Assembly: GCA_003511845.1 (NCBI GenBank) | Contig: DOIV01000252.1 | Span: 1 to 6,989 of the forward strand | Reading direction: 5' to 3' | From: Flavobacteriaceae bacterium | GTDB taxonomy: Bacteria; Bacteroidota; Bacteroidia; Flavobacteriales; Flavobacteriaceae | Length of the DNA stretch: 6,989 nt | In this document: positions 1-6,352 of the stretch, one piece after another | How the letters are laid out: each line of letters opens with the position of its first letter | How positions within the stretch are numbered: the first letter of the stretch is position 1 | Made by a program: the position numbers and the translations under genes | Notes under the pieces: generated by a model | The model's input: the letters and a program-made list of their open reading frames with translations, nothing else | Told to the model about the DNA's origin: nothing | Database searches by the model: none

Positions 1-432
1 AGTCCTAAACAACAAGCTACTGGTACTATTGATGGTGTTAGCATTACTATTGATTATAGTGCACCAAGTGTAAAAGGCAGAACCATTTGGGGAGATTTAG
101 TAAAGTACGATAAAGTATGGAGAGCTGGTGCAGATAAAAACACCACCTTTTCTTTTGATAAAGATGTTACCATTAACGGTAAAGATTTGCCCGCTGGTAA
201 ATACGGTTTCTTTATCATACCGAATGAAAAAGGTGATTGGACAATTATTTTTAACACAAAAAATGATAGTTGGGGTGCTATGAAATACAAAGAAAAAGAA
301 GATGCTCTTCGTGTTAATATTACCCCTACAATTACAGGAGAAAATCAAGAGCAACTATTTTTTGGGGTGATGGATAGTATTCTTTTTTCTTGGGAAAAAG
401 TTTCACTTAACATTAAAGTAGCTGCTAAATAA
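1..432 (+). CDS. DUF2911 family protein, 3' part (start lies before the window)
   Basis: The frame is open from base 1 to the TAA at 430-432, giving 143 residues; the beginning is cut off by the window edge. The sequence matches what I know of the DUF2911 family, common in Bacteroidota and of unknown function. The family hallmarks are visible in order: ITIDYSAPSVKGRTIWGDLV (residues 15-34), KVWRAGADKNTT (38-49), a DVTINGKDLPAGKYGFF stretch (55-71), DWTIIFN (79-85), a DALRVNI segment (101-107) and a C-terminal WEK...LNI strand. The pattern of short alternating strands suggests a compact beta-rich domain. Members usually carry an N-terminal signal peptide, but that part is not in view. An internal TTG at 187 is not the start, because conserved family sequence continues upstream of it. 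It is transcribed towards the symporter gene, tail to tail, with a terminator between. Family assignment is confident; the biochemical role is unknown. Confidence 0.9.
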   Translation, partial: SPKQQATGTIDGVSITIDYSAPSVKGRTIWGDLVKYDKVWRAGADKNTTFSFDKDVTINGKDLPAGKYGFFIIPNEKGDWTIIFNTKNDSWGAMKYKEKEDALRVNITPTITGENQEQLFFGVMDSILFSWEKVSLNIKVAAK

Positions 433-460
433 CTTTTTTTATTTTGAAATTATAAATTTT

Positions 461-489
461 AAGACTGTCTGAAAAGGCAGTCTTTTTTA
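461..489 (+). terminator. Rho-independent terminator of the DUF2911 gene
   Basis: AAGACTGTC (461-469) pairs with GGCAGTCTT (476-484) around a six-base TGAAAA loop. This is a nine-pair stem with one G-T wobble. It is followed at once by TTTTATT. It lies 28 nt after the DUF2911 stop codon. The T-tract overlaps the TAA stop of the convergent symporter gene (487-489). Read on the minus strand the same hairpin lacks a good T-tract, so it acts mainly on plus-strand transcripts, though it may weakly protect the end of the minus-strand mRNA. Confidence 0.82.
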
Positions 490-2187
490 TTGCTTAATCT
501 CTTCTATTTCTTCTTTCAAAAATGTTTGAATAATCATTGCAATCACCATAACCAGTGCACAACCTACAAAATTCAACCATAAATAAGGTAAATTGATATA
601 TTCATATTTATCTAATAAAAAGAGTCCTATAATCATAGCCTGAGTGATAAGTCCAGCTATAAAAACAGCATTCCCTTTTACAAACTTGATAAAGAAAGCC
701 AATAAGAACATACCTAATACATTACCATAAAAGATTGAACCGATAATATTAACCAATTGTATCAAATTATCAAATAAATTGGCAACACTCGCAACTAAAA
801 TAGCTATAACACCCCAAAGCAAGGTAAACCATTTAGACATGGCTAAAAAGTGTTCATCACTGCGTTCTCCTTTAATGTTTCGCTTGTACAAATCAATTGC
901 TGTCGTAGAACCTAATGCATTCAATTCTGAAGCTGTTGAAGACATGGCTGCAGATAAAATAACCGCCAACAACAAGCCAATCAAACCTCTTGGTAAATTA
1001 TTTAATATAAAATGAATAAACACATAATCTTTATCATTGGTTTCAATCTTAGTATTCGCTTTACCAATAACCTGCTTTGCTTCTACTCTTAAGTTTTTAT
1101 CTAAATATTCCAGTTCTTTAATTCGCTCTCTACCTAAGGTATTTATCGGATTTGAAGCCAATTGTAATTGCAACACACTTTTTTCATCTTCAATTTCTTT
1201 ATGTACAGATTCAAGTATGCCATATTCTTCAGCATAAATAGTTTTTTCTATAGCTTTTTTTGCTTCTGGATTAAAATGTAAAGGCGTTGGATTGAATTGA
1301 TAGAATACAAAAACCATAACACCAACCAGTAAAATAAAGAATTGCATCGGTACTTTTAGCAATCCGTTAAAGAGCAATCCCATTTGCATTTCTTTAATAG
1401 ATTTACCTGACAAATACCGTTGCACTTGACTTTGATCTGTACCAAAATACGAGAGCATTAAAAATGTACCACCAATCAGACCTGTCCAAATGGTATACCT
1501 ATTATCCAAATCGAATGAAAAGTCAATAATATCCATCTTACCACTTGCACCAGCAATTTCTAAAGCTTTGGTAAAGGTAATTTCTTCTGGCAAATAACTT
1601 AAAATTAAATAGAAGGCGATAAACATTCCTGCAAAAATTACTGCCATTTGGTGTTTCTGCGTTACACTAACTGCTTTTGTACCTCCAGAAACTGTGTAAA
1701 TAATTACGAGTACTCCAATACTAACATTGAGCGTAATCAAGTCCCAACCTAAAACAGCCGACAAAATAATGGCTGGGGCAAAAATGGTAATACCTGCTGC
1801 CAATCCTCTTTGAATCAAAAATAAAATTGCTACTAAGGTTCTGGTTTTTAAATCGAAACGAGTTTCTAAATATTCATAAGCCGTATAGACCTTTAATCGA
1901 TGGTAGATTGGTATAAATACTAAGGAAATGATGACCATTGCTATTGGCAATCCGAAATAAAATTGCACAAAACCCATTCCGTCATGAAAAGCTTGACCTG
2001 GTGTTGATAAAAACGTAATTGCACTGGCTTGAGTTGCCATAACAGATAAACCTATAGTCCACCATTTTGACTGATTCCCACCTCGTATAAAATCATCAAC
2101 ATTCTTACTGCCTCTAGTTTTCCAAACGCCATATAATACAATAAATAATAAAGTACAAATTAATATTATCCAATCGAGTTGCTGCAT
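487..2187 (-). CDS. Sodium:solute symporter (SSS/SLC5 family)
   Basis: This 566-residue inner-membrane protein has about 13 hydrophobic spans (roughly 5-22, 43-65, 72-96, 117-140, 145-167, 180-198, 230-250, 275-297, 390-415, 450-470, 475-500, 505-525, 533-555), the usual LeuT-fold SSS layout with the N-terminus outside. The second span reads SVMATQASAITFLSTPG, typical of the family. GTDQSQVQRYLSGKS (249-263) is the SSS signature after span 7. LSAAMSSTASELNA (411-424) matches the Na2 sodium site of vSGLT, with A413, S416 and S417 as likely ligands beside A51 and A54. By the same alignment the vSGLT galactose contact Q69 becomes T58 and N260 becomes D251, so the substrate is probably not galactose. 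A long charged loop at about 302-388 lies on the periplasmic side. The start is set by the TAAATG junction with the small upstream gene. It is the last gene of the minus-strand unit. The substrate cannot be read from the sequence; coupling to the deacetylase suggests a sugar or amino-sugar derivative. Confidence 0.93.
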   Translation of the reverse strand: MQQLDWIILICTLLFIVLYGVWKTRGSKNVDDFIRGGNQSKWWTIGLSVMATQASAITFLSTPGQAFHDGMGFVQFYFGLPIAMVIISLVFIPIYHRLKVYTAYEYLETRFDLKTRTLVAILFLIQRGLAAGITIFAPAIILSAVLGWDLITLNVSIGVLVIIYTVSGGTKAVSVTQKHQMAVIFAGMFIAFYLILSYLPEEITFTKALEIAGASGKMDIIDFSFDLDNRYTIWTGLIGGTFLMLSYFGTDQSQVQRYLSGKSIKEMQMGLLFNGLLKVPMQFFILLVGVMVFVFYQFNPTPLHFNPEAKKAIEKTIYAEEYGILESVHKEIEDEKSVLQLQLASNPINTLGRERIKELEYLDKNLRVEAKQVIGKANTKIETNDKDYVFIHFILNNLPRGLIGLLLAVILSAAMSSTASELNALGSTTAIDLYKRNIKGERSDEHFLAMSKWFTLLWGVIAILVASVANLFDNLIQLVNIIGSIFYGNVLGMFLLAFFIKFVKGNAVFIAGLITQAMIIGLFLLDKYEYINLPYLWLNFVGCALVMVIAMIIQTFLKEEIEEIKQ

Positions 2188-2292
2188 TTAGTTGAAGTAT
2201 TGCATTAAAAAATAAAACAGCACTATGTACACTGCATTAGCGATGAGGACAATGGTATAAGATGATTTCCACTGGTATTTTTTAGAATCCAT
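2188..2292 (-). CDS. 34-residue single-span membrane protein, probable small symporter subunit
   Basis: The minus strand carries ATG at 2292-2290, 34 codons, and TAA at 2190-2188. The protein starts MDSKKYQWKSSYT, with three lysines and no acidic residue after D2. A hydrophobic stretch of about 20 residues follows (IVLIANAVYIVLFYFL, then MQYFN). This predicts one membrane span with the N-terminus in the cytoplasm by the positive-inside rule. The ATG is 6 nt after the deacetylase stop, and its own TAA directly abuts the symporter ATG (TAAATG). Without this gene there would be a 111-nt gap in an otherwise closely packed unit. Small helper proteins encoded beside transporters are known, for example MetS with MetP, YjcH-type proteins with ActP and YhdT with PanF, and tiny symporter accessory proteins have been annotated next to SSS genes. 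I infer the same role here. No Shine-Dalgarno is clear. Homologue conservation was not tested, which is the main doubt. Confidence 0.72.
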   Translation of the reverse strand: MDSKKYQWKSSYTIVLIANAVYIVLFYFLMQYFN

Positions 2293-2298
2293 ATCTTA

Positions 2299-4806
2299 TT
2301 ATTTACTTTTATTTTTACCTATTGAAAGCATATTTGCAAATAATTTATAAGCTCCAGGCACACCTGCTGGCAATTCTCTAAAAAAGCTCAAACCTGTATA
2401 GATAAAGTAACCTTTACCATATTTGGCTACTAATAAACTTCCTTTTTTGGCAGATTCTCCCTTGTCGTGCATTGATAGTAGTGGCGTAAACTCTTTTGCC
2501 CATTTATCAGGGAAATACAAACCACGCTCTTGTATCCATCCATTAAAATCACTCTCATTTATTATATTGGGTAGATTCAACAATTCGTGGTCTTTAGCTA
2601 AAAATTTTACCTTAGCATCTTCTTCAACCACTCTATCGCGTGATAATCTTAGTGAAAATGGAGCAACTTCATCTACTTTTAATCCTCTACTGGTATTGTA
2701 TTGTACAATTAACGTTCCGCCATTTTCTGTATATTTATGTAATTCTTTTTGATAGAAAGTCGCCTTGTTATCAACATTATAAGTCCGTATTCCTAAAACC
2801 ACAGCATCAAATTTCTTTAAATTAGTTGCTTTTATATCCTTTTCATTCAATTCAACAACGGTATAACCTATATGACGTAAACTAGCAGGGACTTGATCAC
2901 CTGCACCTTGAATATAACCAATTAAATTCCCTTTCTTCTTGATATCTAATCGCACTACTTTTGCTTCAGAAGCCATTAAAATAGTTTGTTTAGGGATATG
3001 ATTGTAATCAATTTCAATCAGTTCTTGGCTATAATCTACACCATCAACTTTAACAATAGGAGAAATAAACCCTTCGCTTTGATTGTCTGGCGGACTTAAC
3101 ATAAAAACAACCGTTTTTTCTTCACCTTTTTTAGCAATGGAAAACTCAACTTTTTCTGGACTTACCTCCCAATCATTAGGTGTACATAAAATAATTGAAC
3201 CTTTAATATTGTCTTTTGAAGATCGGATAGTTATAGGTATTTCTTTAGCATTACCAGTTTCAAAAATTGTAACTTTATTAGCAATACTGGCGGTAACTTT
3301 AGGTAAAATCTCAAAGGATTGATATACTTCCCCTTTTACGGGGTCATTATATTTAAAAATCACATCTTTTTGATAGTCAACAACGTACCCGTTTATATCT
3401 AAACTAAAATTTACCTTTATGTTTTTTGGGGTTTCAGGGTCTCCAATTAAATTAGTATCTGCAACACTATACATTCCCAAAGTACTTTGTTGATTTAACC
3501 AATAGGAATTGGTCGAATGAATATCTACTGGTATTACACCTTTTAAAGTTAGACTTTGGTTTTTATTATTTTGTAGAACAACTGTTGAATTATCAGAAAT
3601 ATCCAGAGGAAGAATCTGTACATTCTTTAATTTGACATTTTGTGTGCTTCTATTTATCGCATCTATAGAAAATGAGACTTCTTCTGAAGGATAAGCACTT
3701 GGCTGACTTGAAACCGCTTCTAAATACAAACCTGAACATGCTAAAATAATTTCTTTAATTTCTTTAGATTTTATCGCTTTCCAATGCTCATCTTTTAAGT
3801 CAGAAATTAGCTGAGAGGCTTTTAGTAAATTAGGAATACTTGCTGAAGGGTTTTTAAAATCAAAATTACTTTCTACTTTCTTTAATAACTGTCCTATTTC
3901 TGCACCACCTACTACTCTACTCCAAGTCGTATCAATACCTTCAAAAACATTCCCATTACTTGGGAATTCTCCTTTAACCAATTCAATATATTCTTTTTGT
4001 TCTCCTCTAGTCCCTGTATTACCAAAACCTTGTGATTGATGTTGGCTTCTACTCAACGCTGCTATTTCAGTGTTTGACAATCCGCTTAACGGATAAAAAA
4101 CACCTGTATCAAAACTCAACATTTTTGATTTATCGGCTCTATCAAATTTCTCTTTACTACTATAAAACCAACTTGAAGTATTAAAAAATAGTCGTTTTGG
4201 CTGCCAAGGCTTATACAAATTATGGCTTTTAAAAGTTGTATCTCCAACTAAATCGAAAGCTTCTGAGCTTAATAATGCAGATGATGTATGGTGTCCGTGC
4301 GTTTTTCCTGCAGATTCAGTATTAAATCTATTGATAATTACATCTGGCTTAAACTTTCTAATAATACTGACCACATCTTTTAAGACTTCATCTTTGTTCC
4401 AAATCTCTAAAGTTTCATCAGGATGTTTAGAATAACCAAAATCTTTAGCTCGGGTAAAGAACTGTTCTCCTCCATCAATTCTACGTGCAGCTAATAACTC
4501 TTGAGTTCTAATAACACCTAATAATTCTTTCAGTTCAGAACCAATTAAGTTTTGACCTCCATCACCTCTAGTAATTGACAAATAGGCAGTTCTAGCTTTT
4601 ACTTGATTTGAAAAATAAGAAATTAATCGAGTGTTTTCATCATCAGGATGTGCTGCTAAATACAATACCGAACCCAAAAAATTTAATTTTTGAATTGACT
4701 CATATATCTCAGTAGTATTTGACTTTATTGGTTGTTGAGCAAATAGCACTCCATTTAAAAATAAAAAGACAAAAAATAATGAGCGAAATTTCATAGGTTT
4801 AATCAT
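2299..4806 (-). CDS. Exported PIG-L family zinc deacetylase with Ig-like and GATase-like domains
   Basis: This 835-residue protein begins with a signal peptide (hydrophobic run in 9-22, likely cut after A23 in LFA-QQ). There is no lipobox cysteine and no obvious C-terminal sorting domain. Residues about 43-300 form a PIG-L/LmbE deacetylase: AHPDDE (52-57) supplies H53 and D56 as zinc ligands with D55 the likely general base, and THGHH (169-173) supplies the third histidine. The family removes N-acetyl groups from GlcNAc-like substrates. About 370-485 and 490-600 look like Ig-like beta domains, the second resembling NEW3 domains. About 605-830 looks like a class I GATase-type fold (GYIQGAGDQVPASLR, VVLGIRTYN, GGTLIVQYN, GKGYFIYTGLSFFRELPAGV) but contains no cysteine, so it cannot be a working amidotransferase. 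It is far larger than the bacillithiol enzyme BshB and is exported, so that role is unlikely. A second ATG (M5, at 4794) also fits the signal peptide and would give a more usual leader from the putative promoter at 4820-4827. It is first in the unit with the small protein and symporter. Confidence 0.9.
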   Translation of the reverse strand: MIKPMKFRSLFFVFLFLNGVLFAQQPIKSNTTEIYESIQKLNFLGSVLYLAAHPDDENTRLISYFSNQVKARTAYLSITRGDGGQNLIGSELKELLGVIRTQELLAARRIDGGEQFFTRAKDFGYSKHPDETLEIWNKDEVLKDVVSIIRKFKPDVIINRFNTESAGKTHGHHTSSALLSSEAFDLVGDTTFKSHNLYKPWQPKRLFFNTSSWFYSSKEKFDRADKSKMLSFDTGVFYPLSGLSNTEIAALSRSQHQSQGFGNTGTRGEQKEYIELVKGEFPSNGNVFEGIDTTWSRVVGGAEIGQLLKKVESNFDFKNPSASIPNLLKASQLISDLKDEHWKAIKSKEIKEIILACSGLYLEAVSSQPSAYPSEEVSFSIDAINRSTQNVKLKNVQILPLDISDNSTVVLQNNKNQSLTLKGVIPVDIHSTNSYWLNQQSTLGMYSVADTNLIGDPETPKNIKVNFSLDINGYVVDYQKDVIFKYNDPVKGEVYQSFEILPKVTASIANKVTIFETGNAKEIPITIRSSKDNIKGSIILCTPNDWEVSPEKVEFSIAKKGEEKTVVFMLSPPDNQSEGFISPIVKVDGVDYSQELIEIDYNHIPKQTILMASEAKVVRLDIKKKGNLIGYIQGAGDQVPASLRHIGYTVVELNEKDIKATNLKKFDAVVLGIRTYNVDNKATFYQKELHKYTENGGTLIVQYNTSRGLKVDEVAPFSLRLSRDRVVEEDAKVKFLAKDHELLNLPNIINESDFNGWIQERGLYFPDKWAKEFTPLLSMHDKGESAKKGSLLVAKYGKGYFIYTGLSFFRELPAGVPGAYKLFANMLSIGKNKSK

Positions 4807-4819
4807 ACGGGTTAGTTCA

Positions 4820-4827
4820 CAAACTTA
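4820..4827 (-). promoter_or_regulatory. Candidate -7 box for the deacetylase-symporter unit
   Basis: The minus strand reads TAAGTTTG here, an exact match to the Bacteroidota -7 consensus TAnnTTTG. It ends 13 nt before the longest deacetylase start (4806) and 25 nt before the second ATG (4794). Transcription starting a few bases after the box would leave a very short leader for the first ATG and about 20 nt for the second. No TTG is seen at the usual -33 distance; that position is occupied by a perfect palindrome instead. Confidence 0.42.
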
Positions 4828-4842
4828 CTCAATTCCATCACG

Positions 4843-4856
4843 AATATAGCTATATT
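4843..4856. repeat. 14-bp perfect palindrome, possible operator
   Basis: AATATAGCTATATT equals its own reverse complement across all 14 bases. It sits 15 bp upstream of the candidate -7 box of the deacetylase unit, where the -33 element would be, and about 60 bp upstream of the dnaN promoter boxes. A dimeric regulator could bind it. It is AT-rich, so chance is a real alternative, and there is no nearby regulator gene to pair it with. Confidence 0.35.
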
Positions 4857-4884
4857 ATGAAAACCTTAACGTTTTGTGATAAAA

Positions 4885-4893
4885 TGTGAATAA
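4885..4893 (-). promoter_or_regulatory. DnaA-box-like 9-mer upstream of dnaN
   Basis: The minus strand reads TTATTCACA, an exact match to the relaxed DnaA box TTATNCACA. It lies 75 bp upstream of the dnaN ATG, next to a strongly AT-rich stretch (4901-4956). A near copy lacking one base (TGTGATAA on the plus strand, 4875-4882) is offset by exactly 10 bp. One such 9-mer in 7 kb of AT-rich DNA is not rare by chance, so a role in DnaA control of dnaN is only a suggestion. Confidence 0.28.
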
Positions 4894-4913
4894 AAGAGGA
4901 TAATTAAATTTTT

Positions 4914-4941
4914 TTTGCTCATATATAATATAATATATTTG
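4914..4941 (+). promoter_or_regulatory. dnaN: Probable dnaN promoter of Bacteroidota type
   Basis: TTTG at 4914-4917 can serve as the -33 element, and TATATTTG at 4934-4941 matches the -7 consensus TAnnTTTG exactly. The spacer is 16 nt, about one base under the usual range. The box ends 26 nt before the dnaN ATG, which would leave a leader of about 20 nt. The leader is AT-rich with no Shine-Dalgarno, as is common in this phylum. Confidence 0.6.
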
Positions 4942-4967
4942 TATAGATATTTTAAACCACATTTTAG

Positions 4968-6086
4968 ATGAAATTTATAGTTTCAAGCACTCAATTATTA
5001 AAACAACTTCAAATTTTAGGAGGCGTTATCAATAACAACAATACGTTACCAATTTTAGACAACTTCTTATTTGAATTGTCTGATAAACAATTGAAGGTAT
5101 CTGCTTCTGATTTAGAAACAACGATGAGCACTGTTATTGCTGCTGAAGCAGATGAAAATGGTACCATTGCAGTAAATGCGAGGTTATTATTAGATACATT
5201 AAAAACCTTTCCTGAACAACCTTTAACATTTGTAGTTGAAGATAATAATACGATAGAAATAAGCTCTGAAAGTGGTAAATATGCATTGGCCTATGCTAAT
5301 GGCGAAGAATTCCCGAAGGCAATAGAACTTGAAAGTGCTAGTTCAACAAATATTAAAGGTGATATTCTAGCTACAGCTATTTCTAAAACTATTTTTGCCT
5401 CTGGCAATGATGATTTACGACCTGTTATGAGTGGTGTTTTCTTTCAGTTTTCTACAGAAAACTTAACTTTTGTTGCTACAGACGCTCATAAATTGGTGAA
5501 ATATACTAGAGATGATGTTCATGCTAGTGAAGTCGCTGAGTTTATCATGCCGAAGAAACCTTTAAATTTATTAAAGAATATTCTTTCTGGTATTGAAGAT
5601 GAAATTACAATTGAATATAATAATTCTAATGCTAAATTCACTATTGATGATACTATTCTAATTTGCCGTTTGATAGATGGTAAATACCCTAATTATGATG
5701 CAGTGATCCCTAAAGAGAATCCGAATAAATTAACTTTAGATAGAAATTCTTTTTTTAACTCTGTAAAACGAGTTTCTATTTTCTCAAGTAAAACTACACA
5801 TCAGATTAGATTAAAAATGGCTGGTAAAGAACTTAATATCTCTGCTGAAGATCTAGATTTTTCAAACAAGGCTGATGAACGCTTACAGTGTAGTTATGAA
5901 GGTGATGATATGCAAATTGGTTTTAATTCAAAATTTTTATCTGAAATGTTGGCCAATTTAGACTGTAACGATATCTTATTAGAGATGTCTTTACCAAATA
6001 GAGCTGGTATTTTAACACCAATTGATGGCTTAGAAGAAGGTGAACATATTACCATGTTGGTAATGCCTGTAATGCTTAATGGTTAA
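4968..6086 (+). CDS. dnaN: DNA polymerase III beta subunit (sliding clamp)
   Basis: This is a full-length 372-residue beta clamp. It forms a ring dimer that encircles DNA and tethers the replicative polymerase and other clamp-binding proteins. Three similar domains are expected at about 1-122, 125-247 and 250-372. Landmarks shared with E. coli DnaN are LPILDNFLFE (28-37), RPVMSGVFF (151-159), TDAHKL (171-176), RLIDGKYPNYDAVIP (234-248) and the C-terminal LVMPVML (364-370). The partner-binding pocket looks intact: T171, H174, L176, P241, V246, L364 and M366 fall where the E. coli pocket residues are. The protein ends NG, two residues past the usual end. The start at 4968 gives the canonical MKFIVSS opening and fits the promoter just upstream. 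dnaA is not seen nearby, so this is not the classic dnaA-dnaN arrangement. It is transcribed divergently from the deacetylase unit and appears monocistronic. Confidence 0.98.
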   Translation: MKFIVSSTQLLKQLQILGGVINNNNTLPILDNFLFELSDKQLKVSASDLETTMSTVIAAEADENGTIAVNARLLLDTLKTFPEQPLTFVVEDNNTIEISSESGKYALAYANGEEFPKAIELESASSTNIKGDILATAISKTIFASGNDDLRPVMSGVFFQFSTENLTFVATDAHKLVKYTRDDVHASEVAEFIMPKKPLNLLKNILSGIEDEITIEYNNSNAKFTIDDTILICRLIDGKYPNYDAVIPKENPNKLTLDRNSFFNSVKRVSIFSSKTTHQIRLKMAGKELNISAEDLDFSNKADERLQCSYEGDDMQIGFNSKFLSEMLANLDCNDILLEMSLPNRAGILTPIDGLEEGEHITMLVMPVMLNG

Positions 6087-6107
6087 GCATTAAAAGCATT
6101 TTTTTTT
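6071..6107 (+). terminator. dnaN terminator with two alternative hairpins
   Basis: ATGCTTAA (6072-6079) and TTAAGCAT (6083-6090) form a perfect eight-pair stem with a three-base loop that spans the dnaN stop codon (6084-6086). A second AAGCATT (6094-6100) can instead pair with AATGCTT (6071-6077) across a 16-base loop and runs directly into nine T residues (6099-6107). The second pairing has the geometry of an intrinsic terminator; the first may form once the ribosome has left. The two are mutually exclusive because they share the left arm. Both stems are AT-rich and modest in strength. Confidence 0.6.
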
Positions 6108-6220
6108 ATTTTAGCTAGAGATATTCCCTTTTAAAAAGCAGCATACTTTGCTAAACTTACCATTTGTTTAGAAAAGTCTACTATTTATTTATTTCCTTTT
6201 AAAGAACATCTATTTATTAC

Positions 6221-6228
6221 TATATTTG
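6221..6228 (+). promoter_or_regulatory. Candidate -7 box for the downstream exported-protein gene
   Basis: TATATTTG matches TAnnTTTG exactly and is identical to the dnaN box at 4934-4941. It lies about 125 nt upstream of the ATG at 6353, which would give a leader of roughly 120 nt. No TTG is seen at the usual -33 distance. The rest of the 6108-6352 spacer is AT-rich with no convincing open reading frame or RNA gene. Confidence 0.35.
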
Positions 6229-6288
6229 TAATCTCTACAAACAACATTGCTTGAATTCATTTTTTTTTAGTAAATTTATTCACTTATA

Positions 6289-6312
6289 AACCAATATTTA
6301 TACTTATTGGTT
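6289..6312. repeat. Inverted repeat in the leader of the exported-protein gene
   Basis: AACCAATA (6289-6296) and TATTGGTT (6305-6312) are perfect reverse complements separated by eight bases. The element ends 40 bp before the ATG at 6353 and lies downstream of the candidate promoter at 6221-6228. It could be an operator for a dimeric regulator or a small mRNA hairpin. There is no T-tract directly after it, so it is not a terminator. Confidence 0.42.
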
Positions 6313-6352
6313 ATTTTAAGTAATAAAAAAGAAGTTTAACAAAAAGAATTCT

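Noticed and set aside
97..354. Minus-strand open frames across the DUF2911 gene (also 54-290)
   Set aside because: They are antisense to a well-conserved coding region, and their translations resemble no protein family I know.
187..432. A short gene starting at the TTG at 187
   Set aside because: Conserved DUF2911 sequence continues in frame back to base 1, so 187 is an internal codon.
779..1237. Plus-strand open frames inside the symporter gene
   Set aside because: They are antisense shadows of transmembrane segments, without promoter or family resemblance.
2423..3322. Plus-strand open frames inside the deacetylase gene
   Set aside because: They are antisense to a clearly coding frame and have low-complexity, unfamiliar translations.
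2299..4806. Bacillithiol deacetylase BshB
   Set aside because: BshB is a cytoplasmic enzyme of roughly 240 residues; this protein is exported, 835 residues long and multidomain.
4857..4889. A 10-codon plus-strand frame upstream of dnaN (MKTLTFCDKM) as a leader peptide
   Set aside because: It lies upstream of the likely dnaN promoter boxes, so it would not be on that mRNA, and no attenuator structure follows.
4807..4967. Chromosome origin (oriC) at the dnaN spacer
   Set aside because: Only one DnaA-box match, no box cluster, and no dnaA or other origin-linked genes are in view; kept only as a possible regulatory site.
6151..6171. CTAAAC/GTTTAG six-pair inverted repeat after dnaN
   Set aside because: It is short and AT-rich with no T-tract; chance is sufficient in this spacer.
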